From the NCBI GenBank assembly GCA_035575135.1, contig DATLYE010000070.1:1-38037 (forward strand): 38,037 nucleotides of DNA. Reading direction: 5' to 3'. Both the position numbers and the translations under genes were made by a program. Below are positions 1 to 8,075 of the stretch, piece by piece. The stretch comes from JANWXD01 sp035575135. Its GTDB lineage: Bacteria; Acidobacteriota; Terriglobia; Bryobacterales; Bryobacteraceae. Position 1 is the first letter of the stretch, and each line of letters starts with the position of its first letter. The notes beneath the pieces were generated by a model. It saw nothing but the letters and a program-made list of their open reading frames with translations, had not been told where the DNA came from and did not search any database.

Positions 1-436
1 AGCGCTCCGTCCCTTCGAACAGCCCGGAGTCGTGTTCATGCCAGGCAAAACCCTGGCCGCAGCGCATCGCCTCGGAGATCCTCCCTTCGTCGCGAAATAG
101 CGAGGCGACAATCTGGTAGGCCCCCGGAAGGTCCATCCCTAAGAGCGCGAAGCTTTGCTCCGGCGACATTCTGTACTGGCCAGTTGCGGCGTCGTAATCG
201 ATCCAGCCCGCGGCGGCATTGGCGTTCAGCCATTCGCGCACGTACCGCTCGTCCACCCCGGTGCGTTCGGCCACCTGGGCCGAGGTCAGCGGCCCAGCGC
301 CGGCCATGGCCCGAAATAGCCCCAAACGGTCTCCGATTACAACCAGAACGGCGTGGACCGCCGCACCCATATCTTGAACTGCTCGCTCGAGGAATTGAGC
401 GAGCCTGGTTTCGTCAACGGCTTCCAGTGCTTGCAT
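1..436 (-). CDS. SAM-dependent methyltransferase with N-terminal winged helix (partial, C-terminus outside window)
   Basis: The reading frame begins at ATG 436, with an AGAGGGG ribosome site about 7 nt upstream, and runs off the left edge, leaving about 145 N-terminal residues. The visible part is the dimerisation/winged-helix portion of Rv2258c-like methyltransferases. It contains the stretch IGDRLGLFRAMAGAGPLTSA, then RTGVDERYVREWLNANAAAG, then YDAATGQYRMSPEQ, which together read as the family's fixed N-terminal pattern. The SAM-binding Rossmann domain would lie beyond position 1, so substrate and catalysis cannot be judged. An inverted repeat at 473-501 lies just upstream and may be its operator. 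The family call rests on recognised motifs only. Confidence 0.75.
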   Translation of the reverse strand, partial: MQALEAVDETRLAQFLERAVQDMGAAVHAVLVVIGDRLGLFRAMAGAGPLTSAQVAERTGVDERYVREWLNANAAAGWIDYDAATGQYRMSPEQSFALLGMDLPGAYQIVASLFRDEGRISEAMRCGQGFAWHEHDSGLFEGTER

Positions 437-472
437 GCTCAGCCCCTCTCGTTCAAAGTGCTCAGAACATTC

Positions 473-501
473 GGAAATCCCAGAGCTTAACCGGGATTTC
501 C
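473..501. promoter_or_regulatory. Inverted repeat upstream of the methyltransferase gene
   Basis: GGAAATCCC (473-481) and GGGATTTCC (493-501) are perfect 9-bp arms separated by 11 bp. The element is centred about 50 bp upstream of the start codon at 436. No T-run follows on either strand, so a terminator is unlikely; an operator or a processed leader hairpin is more plausible. No regulator gene next to it is visible in the window. Confidence 0.45.
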
Positions 502-559
502 ATTTCGGAGTCCAGTCTACGCTCCCGGCCCCCGGGTGTCAAGCTCCACATCGTTACTT

Positions 560-905
560 ACATTGTTTGCACGCTTCGCGCCTTTGCGTAGCCCCGAATG
601 GTGCGCTGCCGCCGCCCTTCGGCAGCTCCAGCGCCCAGATATTAGGGTCCGAGGAAGACTGAGGGAGATACTCCCCGCTCTGCGACGACCGTTAATCCTG
701 CTTGCTCCGCTCTGGCGCGTGCTCGGCAAAGAAGGCATCCGCCAGGAACAACACCTGCCTGCCGTGCTACTGCTCCCGCTCCGTCTCGGGCAGCAGCAGT
801 TGCTCCCAGCGCGCCGCTGCGGTCCACGTTGCCCGTCCGCAGCCGAGCTGCCATATAGAGCAACCACACGTCGGGGGGATCCATGCCTTCTGTCCAGCGC
901 AGGGG
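560..905 (-). pseudogene. Possible frameshifted, decayed coding sequence of unknown family
   Basis: On the minus strand, frame A reads GMDPPDVWLLYMAARLRTGN (about 885-825). A neighbouring frame then continues protein-like as RWEQLLLPETEREQ, an amber codon, and GRQVLFLADAFFAEHAPE, ending in a TAA near 690. The composition looks protein-like, but no single frame stays open and I do not recognise a family. The most economical reading is a small gene broken by at least one frameshift and one nonsense change. The alternative is chance in GC-rich DNA, which I cannot exclude. Confidence 0.25.
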
Positions 906-972
906 CGAATCTCCCGGGTCAGCGGTTGGTGGTGACGATCCGACTCTGAAGTGCGAAATAAGCTACGGTTAC

Positions 973-1074
973 ATGGTGGCCCCAATCCTCAAAGGCTACA
1001 CCGAGCTGAGCCGAGAAGAGGTCGTGGCCGCCCTGGAATACGTGACCCAGGTTACTGGTGAAGAGCAGAACTCA
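973..1074 (+). pseudogene. DUF433-like antitoxin C-terminal remnant
   Basis: The plus frame through 973-1074 encodes VAPILKGYTELSREEVVAAL followed by EYVTQVTGEE. This matches the closing helix-turn-helix segment typical of DUF433 proteins, which pair with PIN-like DUF5615 toxins: a pattern of the type ILxxYPxLtREDvxAALeYA. The usual upstream part with the GKPxIxGTRIPV motif is not found in any frame, and no stop follows the segment. It therefore looks like a truncated fossil of a toxin-antitoxin gene. The match is by eye over about 25 residues. Confidence 0.4.
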
Positions 1075-1273
1075 TGGACCGAAAGCGAATCCGCGCCCGC
1101 AGGTTCCGGGCCAGGAACTAACAATTCGACTGTCGCCTCGGTCGCCTGCCCTGCCGCGCACCGGACGGAACCCCTGTACAGACTCGACTCCAACTGCGCC
1201 GTCGTCGAACTGAGCCTGCATGGCGCTCACCCCTCCGGCGGGACCTCCACGAACCCCGCGACCAAGGCGCACC

Positions 1274-1339
1274 AGGTTCGCCGAAAGCTCTGGGGGACGT
1301 GGCAGAGCGTCGCTGGTTCGAAGCCAGCCGAGCCTCCCA
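1274..1339 (+). ncRNA. tRNA-like three-stem element ending in CCA, in the selB leader
   Basis: Three helices close exactly. A 7-bp acceptor-like stem joins 1274-1280 to 1329-1335 with one G.U. A 6-bp stem joins 1287-1292 to 1303-1308 with a 10-nt loop. A 5-bp T-arm-like stem joins 1312-1316 to 1324-1328, with the consensus-like T loop TTCGAAG. C1336 follows, then CCA at 1337-1339. One cloverleaf arm is missing: the middle hairpin resembles a D arm (GCTC...GTGGCAGAGC), and no anticodon arm can be drawn. It may be a degenerate tRNA, an anticodon-less tRNA-like RNA, or a structured leader that binds SelB. It ends 47 nt before the selB start. Confidence 0.45.
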
Positions 1340-1377
1340 TGCAGCCGCTCGCCGCGCGCCAGGCAGTAGCATGGAAT

Positions 1378-1385
1378 CGTCCCCC
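1378..1385 (+). promoter_or_regulatory. Sequence before selB start complementary to the leader hairpin loop
   Basis: CGTCCCCC at 1378-1385 lies immediately before the selB ATG (1387) and is perfectly complementary to GGGGGACG at 1292-1299, which forms most of the apical loop of the tRNA-like leader element. Pairing would cover the initiation region. No Shine-Dalgarno sequence is visible before this start codon, which is consistent with an unusual initiation control, but the interaction is inferred. Confidence 0.35.
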
Positions 1386-1386
1386 C

Positions 1387-3252
1387 ATGAAGCACGTCAT
1401 CGCAGGCACGGCCGGCCACATTGACCATGGCAAAACCGCCCTCGTCAAGGCCCTCACCGGAACGGACACGGACCGGCTGGCTGAAGAAAAGCGCCGCGGC
1501 ATCTCCATTGACTTGGGGTTCGCCCATCTGGATCTCGCCGGCGTGCGTATCGGTTTCGTGGACGTACCCGGCCACGAACGTTTCGTCAAGAACATGCTCG
1601 CCGGCGTCTGGGGGATCGACTTTGTCCTGCTGGTCATCGCCGCCGACGAGTCCATCAAGCCGCAAACGCGCGAGCATTTCGACATCTGCCGCCTCCTGGG
1701 TTTGTCCTCCGGACTGATCGCTCTGACCAAAGCCGACCTCGTGGACGCCGACCTGCTCGAACTGGCGCGCCTGGAAGTGGAGGAGTTCGTGGCAGGCTCG
1801 TTTCTGGAAGGTGCGCCCGTGGTGCCGGTCAGCTCCGTCACCGGTCAGGGCCTCGAGGAGCTGAAGGCGGCCTTGCGGGAAGTGGCGCTGCGGGCGCCCC
1901 AGAAAGACGCAGCCGGCTGGCTGCGGTTGCCCGTGGATCGTTCCTTTAGCCTTCGGGGTTTCGGTACCGTCGTGACCGGCACCTTGATCTCCGGCTCGGT
2001 CGCTCCCGAGCAGGAAGTGGAAGCGCATCCCGCTGCCCGGCGCTTGCGCGTCCGCGGCGTGCAGGTGCACGGCCGGCCGGTTGCGCGCGCGGTGGCGGGC
2101 CAGCGCACGGCCCTCAACCTAGTCGGCGGCGAGCCGCAGGAGTTGCCGCGCGGCACCGTACTGGCCGAGCCCGGCCGCTTCCGCGCCGTTCGCCAGATCG
2201 AGTGCCGCTTTCATCTGCTCCCTTACGCCCGGCCGCTGAGGCATCGTGCCCCTGTCCATTTCCACGCCGGCACGGCGGAGACCGAAGCGGAAGTGCGCTG
2301 GCTGGACGGGCGCAGCGCCCTCGAACCGGGCCAGAGCGCTTTCGCCCGGATCCTCCTGCGCGACCCGCTCCTGCTGCTTCCCGGCGACCGCTTCATCGTG
2401 CGCATGTTCTCTCCCGTGATCACCATCGGCGGCGGCGTCGTGCTCGATATCGGCGGCCCGCGCCGCCGCTCCCGGCACGCGCTCCAGCGGCTCACGACGC
2501 TGGAAACGGCCCGTCCGGAAGAGCGAGCGGCCCTGCTCGTCGGCGAATCACCCTTCGGGGCGGGCCTTTCCGACCTCGTGGCACGCACCGGCCTGCCGGA
2601 GGCGGAGATCCGCCGTGCGGCCTCCGGCGGCTTGGTGGCCGTCATGGAGAGCGCCGAACCCTGGCTCATCGCCGCGGCACGCCTCGAGGAGGCCGCCGCT
2701 CGCGTGCGCGAGGTGCTCCGCCAGTTCCACGAGCAGCACCCGCTGCTGGCCGGGATGCCCAAATCCGACGTGCGCAGCCGCGCCCTGGCGCGCGCCCCGG
2801 CGTTTCTGCTGGATGCCCTCGCCGCCCGCTTCCCGGAGATTGTGATCGAGGGGGAACGGGTGCGGCTGGCGCATCACCGTCCCGAGCTCAAACCAGACGA
2901 GCAGGAGGCTCTCGCCGCGATTGAACGCGCGTTTGAAACCGCTGGCCTGGCAGTGCCGACGGTCGGCGAAGTTCTGGCACGGTCCGGTGTGGATCCCGAA
3001 CGCGCCCGCATTCTTTTCGAGATGCTGTTGCGCGACAAACGCCTCGTGCGCATCGGTGAGGATCTGGTCTTCCACGCGCGCACCCTCGAGTCGTTGCGCC
3101 GGCTGGTGGCCCAGCACAAGGGCGAGCGCTTCACCGTGCCGGTGTTCAAGGCCTGGACCGGCGTCAGCCGCAAGTACGCCATTCCACTGCTCGAGTATCT
3201 GGACCGCGAGCGCGTCACCCGCCGCGAAGGTGACGAACGCATCGTTTTGTAA
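1387..3252 (+). CDS. selB: Selenocysteine-specific translation elongation factor SelB
   Basis: This 621-residue protein would carry Sec-tRNA(Sec) to UGA codons marked by a SECIS hairpin. The N-terminus holds the EF-Tu-like GTPase: G1 GHIDHGKT (residues 10-17), switch region RRGISIDLGFAHL, G3 DVPGHE and G4 TKAD. Domains II-III follow, with FSLRGFGTVVTGTLISG near residues 180-196. The last roughly 230 residues are the winged-helix repeats that bind SECIS, and length is normal for the family. The start is set by MKHVIAGTAGHIDHGK; the frame is open far upstream, but that part is unlike any protein N-terminus. No selA, no recognisable selC and no obvious selenoprotein lie in the window. Confidence 0.93.
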   Translation: MKHVIAGTAGHIDHGKTALVKALTGTDTDRLAEEKRRGISIDLGFAHLDLAGVRIGFVDVPGHERFVKNMLAGVWGIDFVLLVIAADESIKPQTREHFDICRLLGLSSGLIALTKADLVDADLLELARLEVEEFVAGSFLEGAPVVPVSSVTGQGLEELKAALREVALRAPQKDAAGWLRLPVDRSFSLRGFGTVVTGTLISGSVAPEQEVEAHPAARRLRVRGVQVHGRPVARAVAGQRTALNLVGGEPQELPRGTVLAEPGRFRAVRQIECRFHLLPYARPLRHRAPVHFHAGTAETEAEVRWLDGRSALEPGQSAFARILLRDPLLLLPGDRFIVRMFSPVITIGGGVVLDIGGPRRRSRHALQRLTTLETARPEERAALLVGESPFGAGLSDLVARTGLPEAEIRRAASGGLVAVMESAEPWLIAAARLEEAAARVREVLRQFHEQHPLLAGMPKSDVRSRALARAPAFLLDALAARFPEIVIEGERVRLAHHRPELKPDEQEALAAIERAFETAGLAVPTVGEVLARSGVDPERARILFEMLLRDKRLVRIGEDLVFHARTLESLRRLVAQHKGERFTVPVFKAWTGVSRKYAIPLLEYLDRERVTRREGDERIVL

Positions 3253-3258
3253 GTGAAC

Positions 3259-3621
3259 TTACTCCTCCTCCGCGCTCGTGTCGCCTTCCGGCTTGGAAGC
3301 GCCCGCCTCCTCCTGTTCCATTTCCTCGAGCGCCTGCTCGAAATCTTCGCCCATGTCCTCGCCGAGCTCCTGACCCATACGCTTCACCCAGCGGGCGACG
3401 CTCCTGGGATCGTTCTCGTCGAGCCCGGCCAGACTGGCCTCATCCGCCAGGCGCTCCAGGCGGCTCTCTTCGCTGCGGGCGATGGCGAAACGCGACCACA
3501 GGCGGCTGAGCTTGCGGCTGCCGCAGCGCGGACATGCCGCTTCGGTTTCCTGATCCGGCCGCCGGATCAACAGGGTCACGCGGCGGCCGCAACCTTCACA
3601 GCGGTACTCGTAAATCGGCAT
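3259..3621 (-). CDS. FmdB-family zinc ribbon protein
   Basis: The 120-residue protein begins MPIYEYRCEGCGR, the hallmark of the FmdB/CxxC-CxxC regulatory family. Cysteines at 8, 11, 30 and 33 would bind one zinc. The remaining two thirds is charged and strongly acidic at the C-terminus (EEMEQEEAG...SAEEE), a variable tail in this family. It sits 48 nt downstream of the sigma54 activator on the same strand and is probably co-transcribed with it; it converges on selB with only 6 nt between stop codons. GAGGTG precedes the start. Its molecular role is not established; the family is usually annotated as putative regulators. Confidence 0.85.
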   Translation of the reverse strand: MPIYEYRCEGCGRRVTLLIRRPDQETEAACPRCGSRKLSRLWSRFAIARSEESRLERLADEASLAGLDENDPRSVARWVKRMGQELGEDMGEDFEQALEEMEQEEAGASKPEGDTSAEEE

Positions 3622-3669
3622 CCGGCACCTCGGTACGTCGGGCGATCCTGCAGGCCACTCCGCGCTCTG

Positions 3670-5007
<1,338 letters not shown>

Positions 5008-5037
5008 GCGCCGGCGGGAACTCCACTCACCGCTTTC

Positions 5038-5043
5038 AGTATA
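5038..5043 (-). promoter_or_regulatory. Possible -10 element for the sigma54 activator gene
   Basis: TATACT on the minus strand, 31 bp upstream of the start codon at 5007, fits a sigma70 -10 hexamer. No convincing -35 box is seen at 16-18 bp, so the assignment is weak. Confidence 0.3.
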
Positions 5044-5066
5044 TCAGTCCGCTTGGGCGGCGGTGC

Positions 5067-5076
5067 GTGAATTCAC
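5067..5076. promoter_or_regulatory. Perfect 10-bp palindrome, candidate activator site
   Basis: GTGAATTCAC is a perfect palindrome located about 115-120 bp upstream of the predicted sigma54 transcription start near 5189. That is a normal distance for the enhancer of an NtrC-type activator. It lies between the divergent regulator gene and the promoter. Assignment to the regulator at 3670-5007 is inference from position. Confidence 0.35.
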
Positions 5077-5125
5077 CCAGTTTGTTGATGTTTGGCGCCC
5101 CATAGGGGGCCTCAGTGTGGGATTT

Positions 5126-5159
5126 CCGAACGGAAGCAGGGCCGTGGAGCGCCGTTCGG
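5126..5159. promoter_or_regulatory. Inverted repeat adjoining the -24/-12 promoter
   Basis: CCGAACGG (5126-5133) and CCGTTCGG (5152-5159) are perfect inverted copies whose centres are 26 bp apart. They end 3 bp before the -24 element. The spacing would put both half-sites on nearly the same DNA face, as expected for a dimer or for a repressor overlapping the polymerase. Which protein binds is unknown. Confidence 0.4.
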
Positions 5160-5162
5160 GAC

Positions 5163-5178
5163 TGGCTAGCGGATTGCA
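5163..5178 (+). promoter_or_regulatory. Sigma54 (-24/-12) promoter of the cytochrome module
   Basis: TGGCTAGCGGATTGCA has the invariant GG (5164-5165) and GC (5176-5177) separated by exactly 10 bp, within TGGC and TTGCA blocks that match the sigma54 consensus. Transcription would begin near 5189, about 19 nt before the first start codon at 5208. The divergent neighbour is a sigma54 activator. Both the hexamer quality and the context support the call. Confidence 0.8.
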
Positions 5179-5207
5179 ATCCAAAGGGCGAGGCGTACAG
5201 GCGCCCC

Positions 5208-5645
5208 ATGGACGTGATCCAGCTAGCCATTAGCGACGCTGCTTACGCTGCTGCGCTGCGCCAGAGGCTGGAACGGAGCGGCAATTGGGAGGTGCGCTGC
5301 GTGGACACCCCCAATTGGGAGGCCGCGGGAGTGGTGGTCGTGGATGCAGGCACCTTCGAGCGTTTGCCCCGGCCTTTGCCGCACCCTGAGCGCGTCGTGC
5401 TAGTCGCCACGAATGAGCCCGACCAGCTTTCGCGGGCCTGGGAAGCCGGCATCGCCTCGCTCGTATACCAAAACGACCCCCTGGACACCGCCCTGCTGGC
5501 GATCATGGCCGCCCGGCTGCGTGCCGCACGAGACCTGCGGCGCGTCCCCAACCGCGGATCCGGCGCGGATCAGGATCCGCAGCAGGAGGCATCCAACGGA
5601 GCGCCCGGGCGCCAGTCTGGCCCGGAGAGGAGACGAATGCGATGA
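5208..5645 (+). CDS. Degenerate receiver-like protein
   Basis: A 145-residue protein with an apparent CheY-like alternating pattern: a first strand VIQLAISDAAYAAALRQRLE, the strand VVVVDAG with an Asp where the phosphoacceptor would sit, the strand VVLVATNE, and a final AGIASLVYQNDPLDTALLAI. The conserved lysine before the last helix is replaced (VYQNDP) and the N-terminal acidic pair is not intact, so it is probably a pseudo-receiver that cannot follow normal phosphorylation chemistry. The C-terminal 35 residues are polar and low complexity. ATG 5208 is chosen because it lies just after the sigma54 promoter; an upstream ATG at 5115 would precede it. First gene of the module; its stop overlaps the next start (ATGA). 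Confidence 0.65.
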   Translation: MDVIQLAISDAAYAAALRQRLERSGNWEVRCVDTPNWEAAGVVVVDAGTFERLPRPLPHPERVVLVATNEPDQLSRAWEAGIASLVYQNDPLDTALLAIMAARLRAARDLRRVPNRGSGADQDPQQEASNGAPGRQSGPERRRMR

Positions 5646-6034
5646 GCCGTTCACTCGAGGAACTGGAAGCTGTCGTCCGCCGTCGGATCTGCTCGGTCTG
5701 TACGGAGCGCACGGTGGACGGAACCTGCGGTCTGGAGGGCGCCAGCTGCGCGCTGTTCCGGCTGTTTCCGGCGGTTGCGCGCGCTATTCTGTCCACCCAT
5801 AGCGACGACATCCGCGCCTACATCGAGGCCATTCGCCATCAGGTCTGCCCGCTGTGCCGCGAGCAGGCGCCCGACGGCAGCTGTGCGCTCCGCGACCAGG
5901 TGCGGTGCGCCTTGGACGCGTACTTGATGCTCGTCGTGGACGCGATCGAGGAGGCGACCGGCAAGGCGTTTGACCGCAGCGTGCTGGTGCCGCCGGGCGG
6001 CCAGGCGCTGGGGCGGCTCGAAGCCCGGCTTTGA
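5642..6034 (+). CDS. Cys-rich protein made of two repeats (unknown function)
   Basis: The 130-residue protein contains an internal duplication. Repeat one is CSVCTERTVDGTCGLEGASC (Cys17, 20, 29, 36); repeat two is CPLCREQAPDGSCALRDQVRC (Cys69, 72, 81, 89). A helical stretch with a conserved pattern follows each (ALFRLFPAVARAI and ALDAYLMLVVDAI). Four cysteines per repeat suggest one metal or Fe-S site each; there is no haem CxxCH and no signal peptide, so it is likely cytoplasmic. I do not recognise a named family. It overlaps the pseudo-receiver by 4 nt and is followed after 22 nt by the two-TM protein, so translational coupling and a shared job in the module are likely. Confidence 0.7.
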   Translation: MSRSLEELEAVVRRRICSVCTERTVDGTCGLEGASCALFRLFPAVARAILSTHSDDIRAYIEAIRHQVCPLCREQAPDGSCALRDQVRCALDAYLMLVVDAIEEATGKAFDRSVLVPPGGQALGRLEARL

Positions 6035-6056
6035 ACGACCACAAGGAGGGACAGCC

Positions 6057-6344
6057 ATGAACTGGAATCTGACACCCTTTGCCATCGGCTGGGCGGTCCT
6101 GGCGACGATCGTGATCGTCCTGGCCATCTACCGCAAGAGGGTCGCCGCCCAGGAGGACGACATCATCCACCTGGAGGATACTTCCGGCACGACCCTGGCG
6201 CGGCAAATGGAAATCGCGCGCAAATTGGATACCATTGACCGTTGGGGCAAGTCCCTCACGGTCGTGGCTTTGATTTACGGGCTGGCCCTGGGGGCGGCCT
6301 ATTTGTACCGCGCCTGGTTGGAAAGCTCACGTTACCTCGGTTAG
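6057..6344 (+). CDS. Small two-transmembrane protein of the cytochrome module
   Basis: A 95-residue protein preceded by a strong AAGGAGGG ribosome site. Hydrophobic segments occupy about residues 8-24 (FAIGWAVLATIVIVLAI) and 67-86 (LTVVALIYGLALGAAYLYRA), joined by a charged linker of about 40 residues beginning YRKRVAAQEDD. By the positive-inside rule the linker, starting with RKR, would be cytoplasmic and both termini periplasmic. It could be a small accessory or assembly subunit of the membrane cytochrome encoded next. It has no haem motif and no family I recognise. Confidence 0.7.
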   Translation: MNWNLTPFAIGWAVLATIVIVLAIYRKRVAAQEDDIIHLEDTSGTTLARQMEIARKLDTIDRWGKSLTVVALIYGLALGAAYLYRAWLESSRYLG

Positions 6345-6380
6345 CAACGCCATGACGCGGGGAGGCTCCGGCGGGTTTTC

Positions 6381-8075
6381 ATGACGCGTTTGGCCGTTTG
6401 CGCTGTCGCCGTCTGCCTGAGTCTTGGAGCCCCCGCCCCGCTCACGGCCCAGGCGGCTCTGGACTGCGCAGCCTGCCACGAACAAGCGGCCAAAATCAAG
6501 GATACGCCCCACGGCAAGCTGGGCTGCGCTGCCTGCCATCCCAAGCACGAAACCTATCCGCACCCGGCCGGAGTGCCGCGGCCGCCCTGCGCCCAGTGCC
6601 ATGAAGACGTTGCGAAGCGTGATGCCCAGGGTGTGCACGGGCAGGCGCGCGCTCGCGGTGCGATCGCTCCGGATTGCGGCGTCTGTCACGGCGACGTTCA
6701 CCAGGTGCTGCCGCCCAAATCCATGGCCTTCCGGCAGACTGTGCCGGACACTTGCGGCATGTGCCACAGCGACGTGGTCGCGCAGTACCTAGGAAGCGTC
6801 CACGGCACCGCCCTCAAGCAAGGCATCCCGGACACCCCGCTGTGTACGGACTGTCACGGCGAACACTCCATGCTGCCTCACACCCACCCCCAGTCCCTGG
6901 TGCACCGCAGCCACATCCGGGAAACGTGCGAGCGCTGCCACGGCGACGTCCGTCTGGCGCGGCGCTTCCAGTTGCCCGCTGATCGTGTGGTGAGCTACGA
7001 AGCCTCCTATCACGGCCTGGCCGCCAAGGCCGGTTCCCAGACCGTAGCCAACTGCGCCAGTTGCCACGGCTACCACAACATTCTGCCGTCTAGCGATCCG
7101 CGCTCGACCATCCACCCCCAAAACCTCGGAGCCACCTGCGGCCAGTGCCATCCCGGCGCAGGCAAGCGCTTCGCGATCGGCCAAATCCACTGGGTCGAAG
7201 GCCGGGCGGAACCGGCGCCGGTGCGGTGGGCGAGGCTGTTCTACCTCACGGTCATCCCGGTCACTATCGGCCTCATGCTGCTGCACAACGGAGCCGACTG
7301 GATTCGTAAACTCCTGCGGATGCGCTTCGGCAACCCGGTGCTCCATGCAGGCGCCGCCCCGCTGGTGGTTTCTGCGGGAGCGGAAGCCGCCCGGACGGGA
7401 ATGCCCGGCGAAGTCCGGATGTACCGCTTCGAGCGCATCCAGCACGGCCTGCTCGTCGTGTCGTTCTTCGTGCTGGTCTGGACCGGATTCGCTTTGAAGT
7501 ATTCCGATCAGTGGTGGGCGCGCCCGCTGGTGGCCTGGGAGCATGTGTTTCCCGTGCGAGCCACCATCCACCGGGTGGCGGGGGTGATTCTCATCGGCGT
7601 CTCGGTGATGCACGTGGTCTCGCTGCTCGTGGACCGCAACCTGCGCCGTCACTGGGAACAGCTGCTGCCCCGCGCCGAGGACGCACGCCAGGCATTCGCG
7701 AATCTGACCTGGCTGCTCGGCCTTCGGAAACAGCGGCCGCCCCTTTCCGGCCACAGCTATGTCGAAAAGGCCGAATACTGGGCCGTGGTCTGGGGTACGG
7801 CCATCATGGCCGTAACCGGCATTGCCCTCTGGGCCACCGATTTCATGCTGGCCTACCTGCCGAAGGTGTGGCTCGACTTTGCCACGACGGTCCATTTCTA
7901 CGAGGCGGTGCTCGCCACGCTTGCCATCGTTGTGTGGCACTTCTATGCTGTAATTTTCGACCCTGAGGTCTACCCGATGGATCCGGCCTGGCTCACAGGC
8001 CGCAGCGTCCGGCGGCGCATTCCTGCACCCTCATACGAACCGTCGCGGGAACCCGAGGATTCGAACGAAACATGA
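6381..8075 (+). CDS. Nine-haem c-type / membrane b-type cytochrome fusion (CbcL-like architecture)
   Basis: The 564-residue protein starts with a Sec signal (about 1-25). A periplasmic domain follows with nine CxxCH haem sites, at Cys29, 49, 70, 99, 125, 155, 183, 225 and 253. From about 285 to 527 are roughly five membrane helices carrying histidines at 302, 355, 397, 411, 505 and 520 that could ligate b haems, as in FdnI/HydC-type quinol cytochromes. The likely role is moving electrons between the quinone pool and periplasmic carriers. A nona-haem c domain fused to an FdnI/HydC-like domain recalls Geobacter CbcL (from memory, not searched). GGGAGG lies upstream; its stop overlaps the NapC-like start by 4 nt. 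Confidence 0.88.
   Translation: MTRLAVCAVAVCLSLGAPAPLTAQAALDCAACHEQAAKIKDTPHGKLGCAACHPKHETYPHPAGVPRPPCAQCHEDVAKRDAQGVHGQARARGAIAPDCGVCHGDVHQVLPPKSMAFRQTVPDTCGMCHSDVVAQYLGSVHGTALKQGIPDTPLCTDCHGEHSMLPHTHPQSLVHRSHIRETCERCHGDVRLARRFQLPADRVVSYEASYHGLAAKAGSQTVANCASCHGYHNILPSSDPRSTIHPQNLGATCGQCHPGAGKRFAIGQIHWVEGRAEPAPVRWARLFYLTVIPVTIGLMLLHNGADWIRKLLRMRFGNPVLHAGAAPLVVSAGAEAARTGMPGEVRMYRFERIQHGLLVVSFFVLVWTGFALKYSDQWWARPLVAWEHVFPVRATIHRVAGVILIGVSVMHVVSLLVDRNLRRHWEQLLPRAEDARQAFANLTWLLGLRKQRPPLSGHSYVEKAEYWAVVWGTAIMAVTGIALWATDFMLAYLPKVWLDFATTVHFYEAVLATLAIVVWHFYAVIFDPEVYPMDPAWLTGRSVRRRIPAPSYEPSREPEDSNET

Noticed and set aside
883..1386. In-frame extension of SelB upstream of ATG 1387
   Set aside because: The frame is open for 504 nt, but the GTPase must begin at MKHVIAGTAGHIDHGK. 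The extension holds a DUF433-like scrap and covers the tRNA-like element; it is chance openness in GC-rich DNA.
1292..1386. A type II tRNA-Ser(CGA) or tRNA-Sec using GGGGGACG/CGTCCCCC as acceptor stem
   Set aside because: The 8-bp acceptor exists and the loop TTCGAAG could present CGA, but the D arm is too short and no T arm precedes the 3' strand. The T-arm reading of 1312-1328 is better.
1200..1390. Intact tRNA-Sec (selC) or tmRNA gene
   Set aside because: No TCA anticodon arm or 8-bp acceptor could be found around the T arm, and no tag-peptide or pseudoknot region for tmRNA.
6789..7940. Minus-strand open frame through the cytochrome gene
   Set aside because: Antisense to nine CxxCH haem motifs on the plus strand; its His/Arg/Gly-rich composition mirrors the codons of the real gene.
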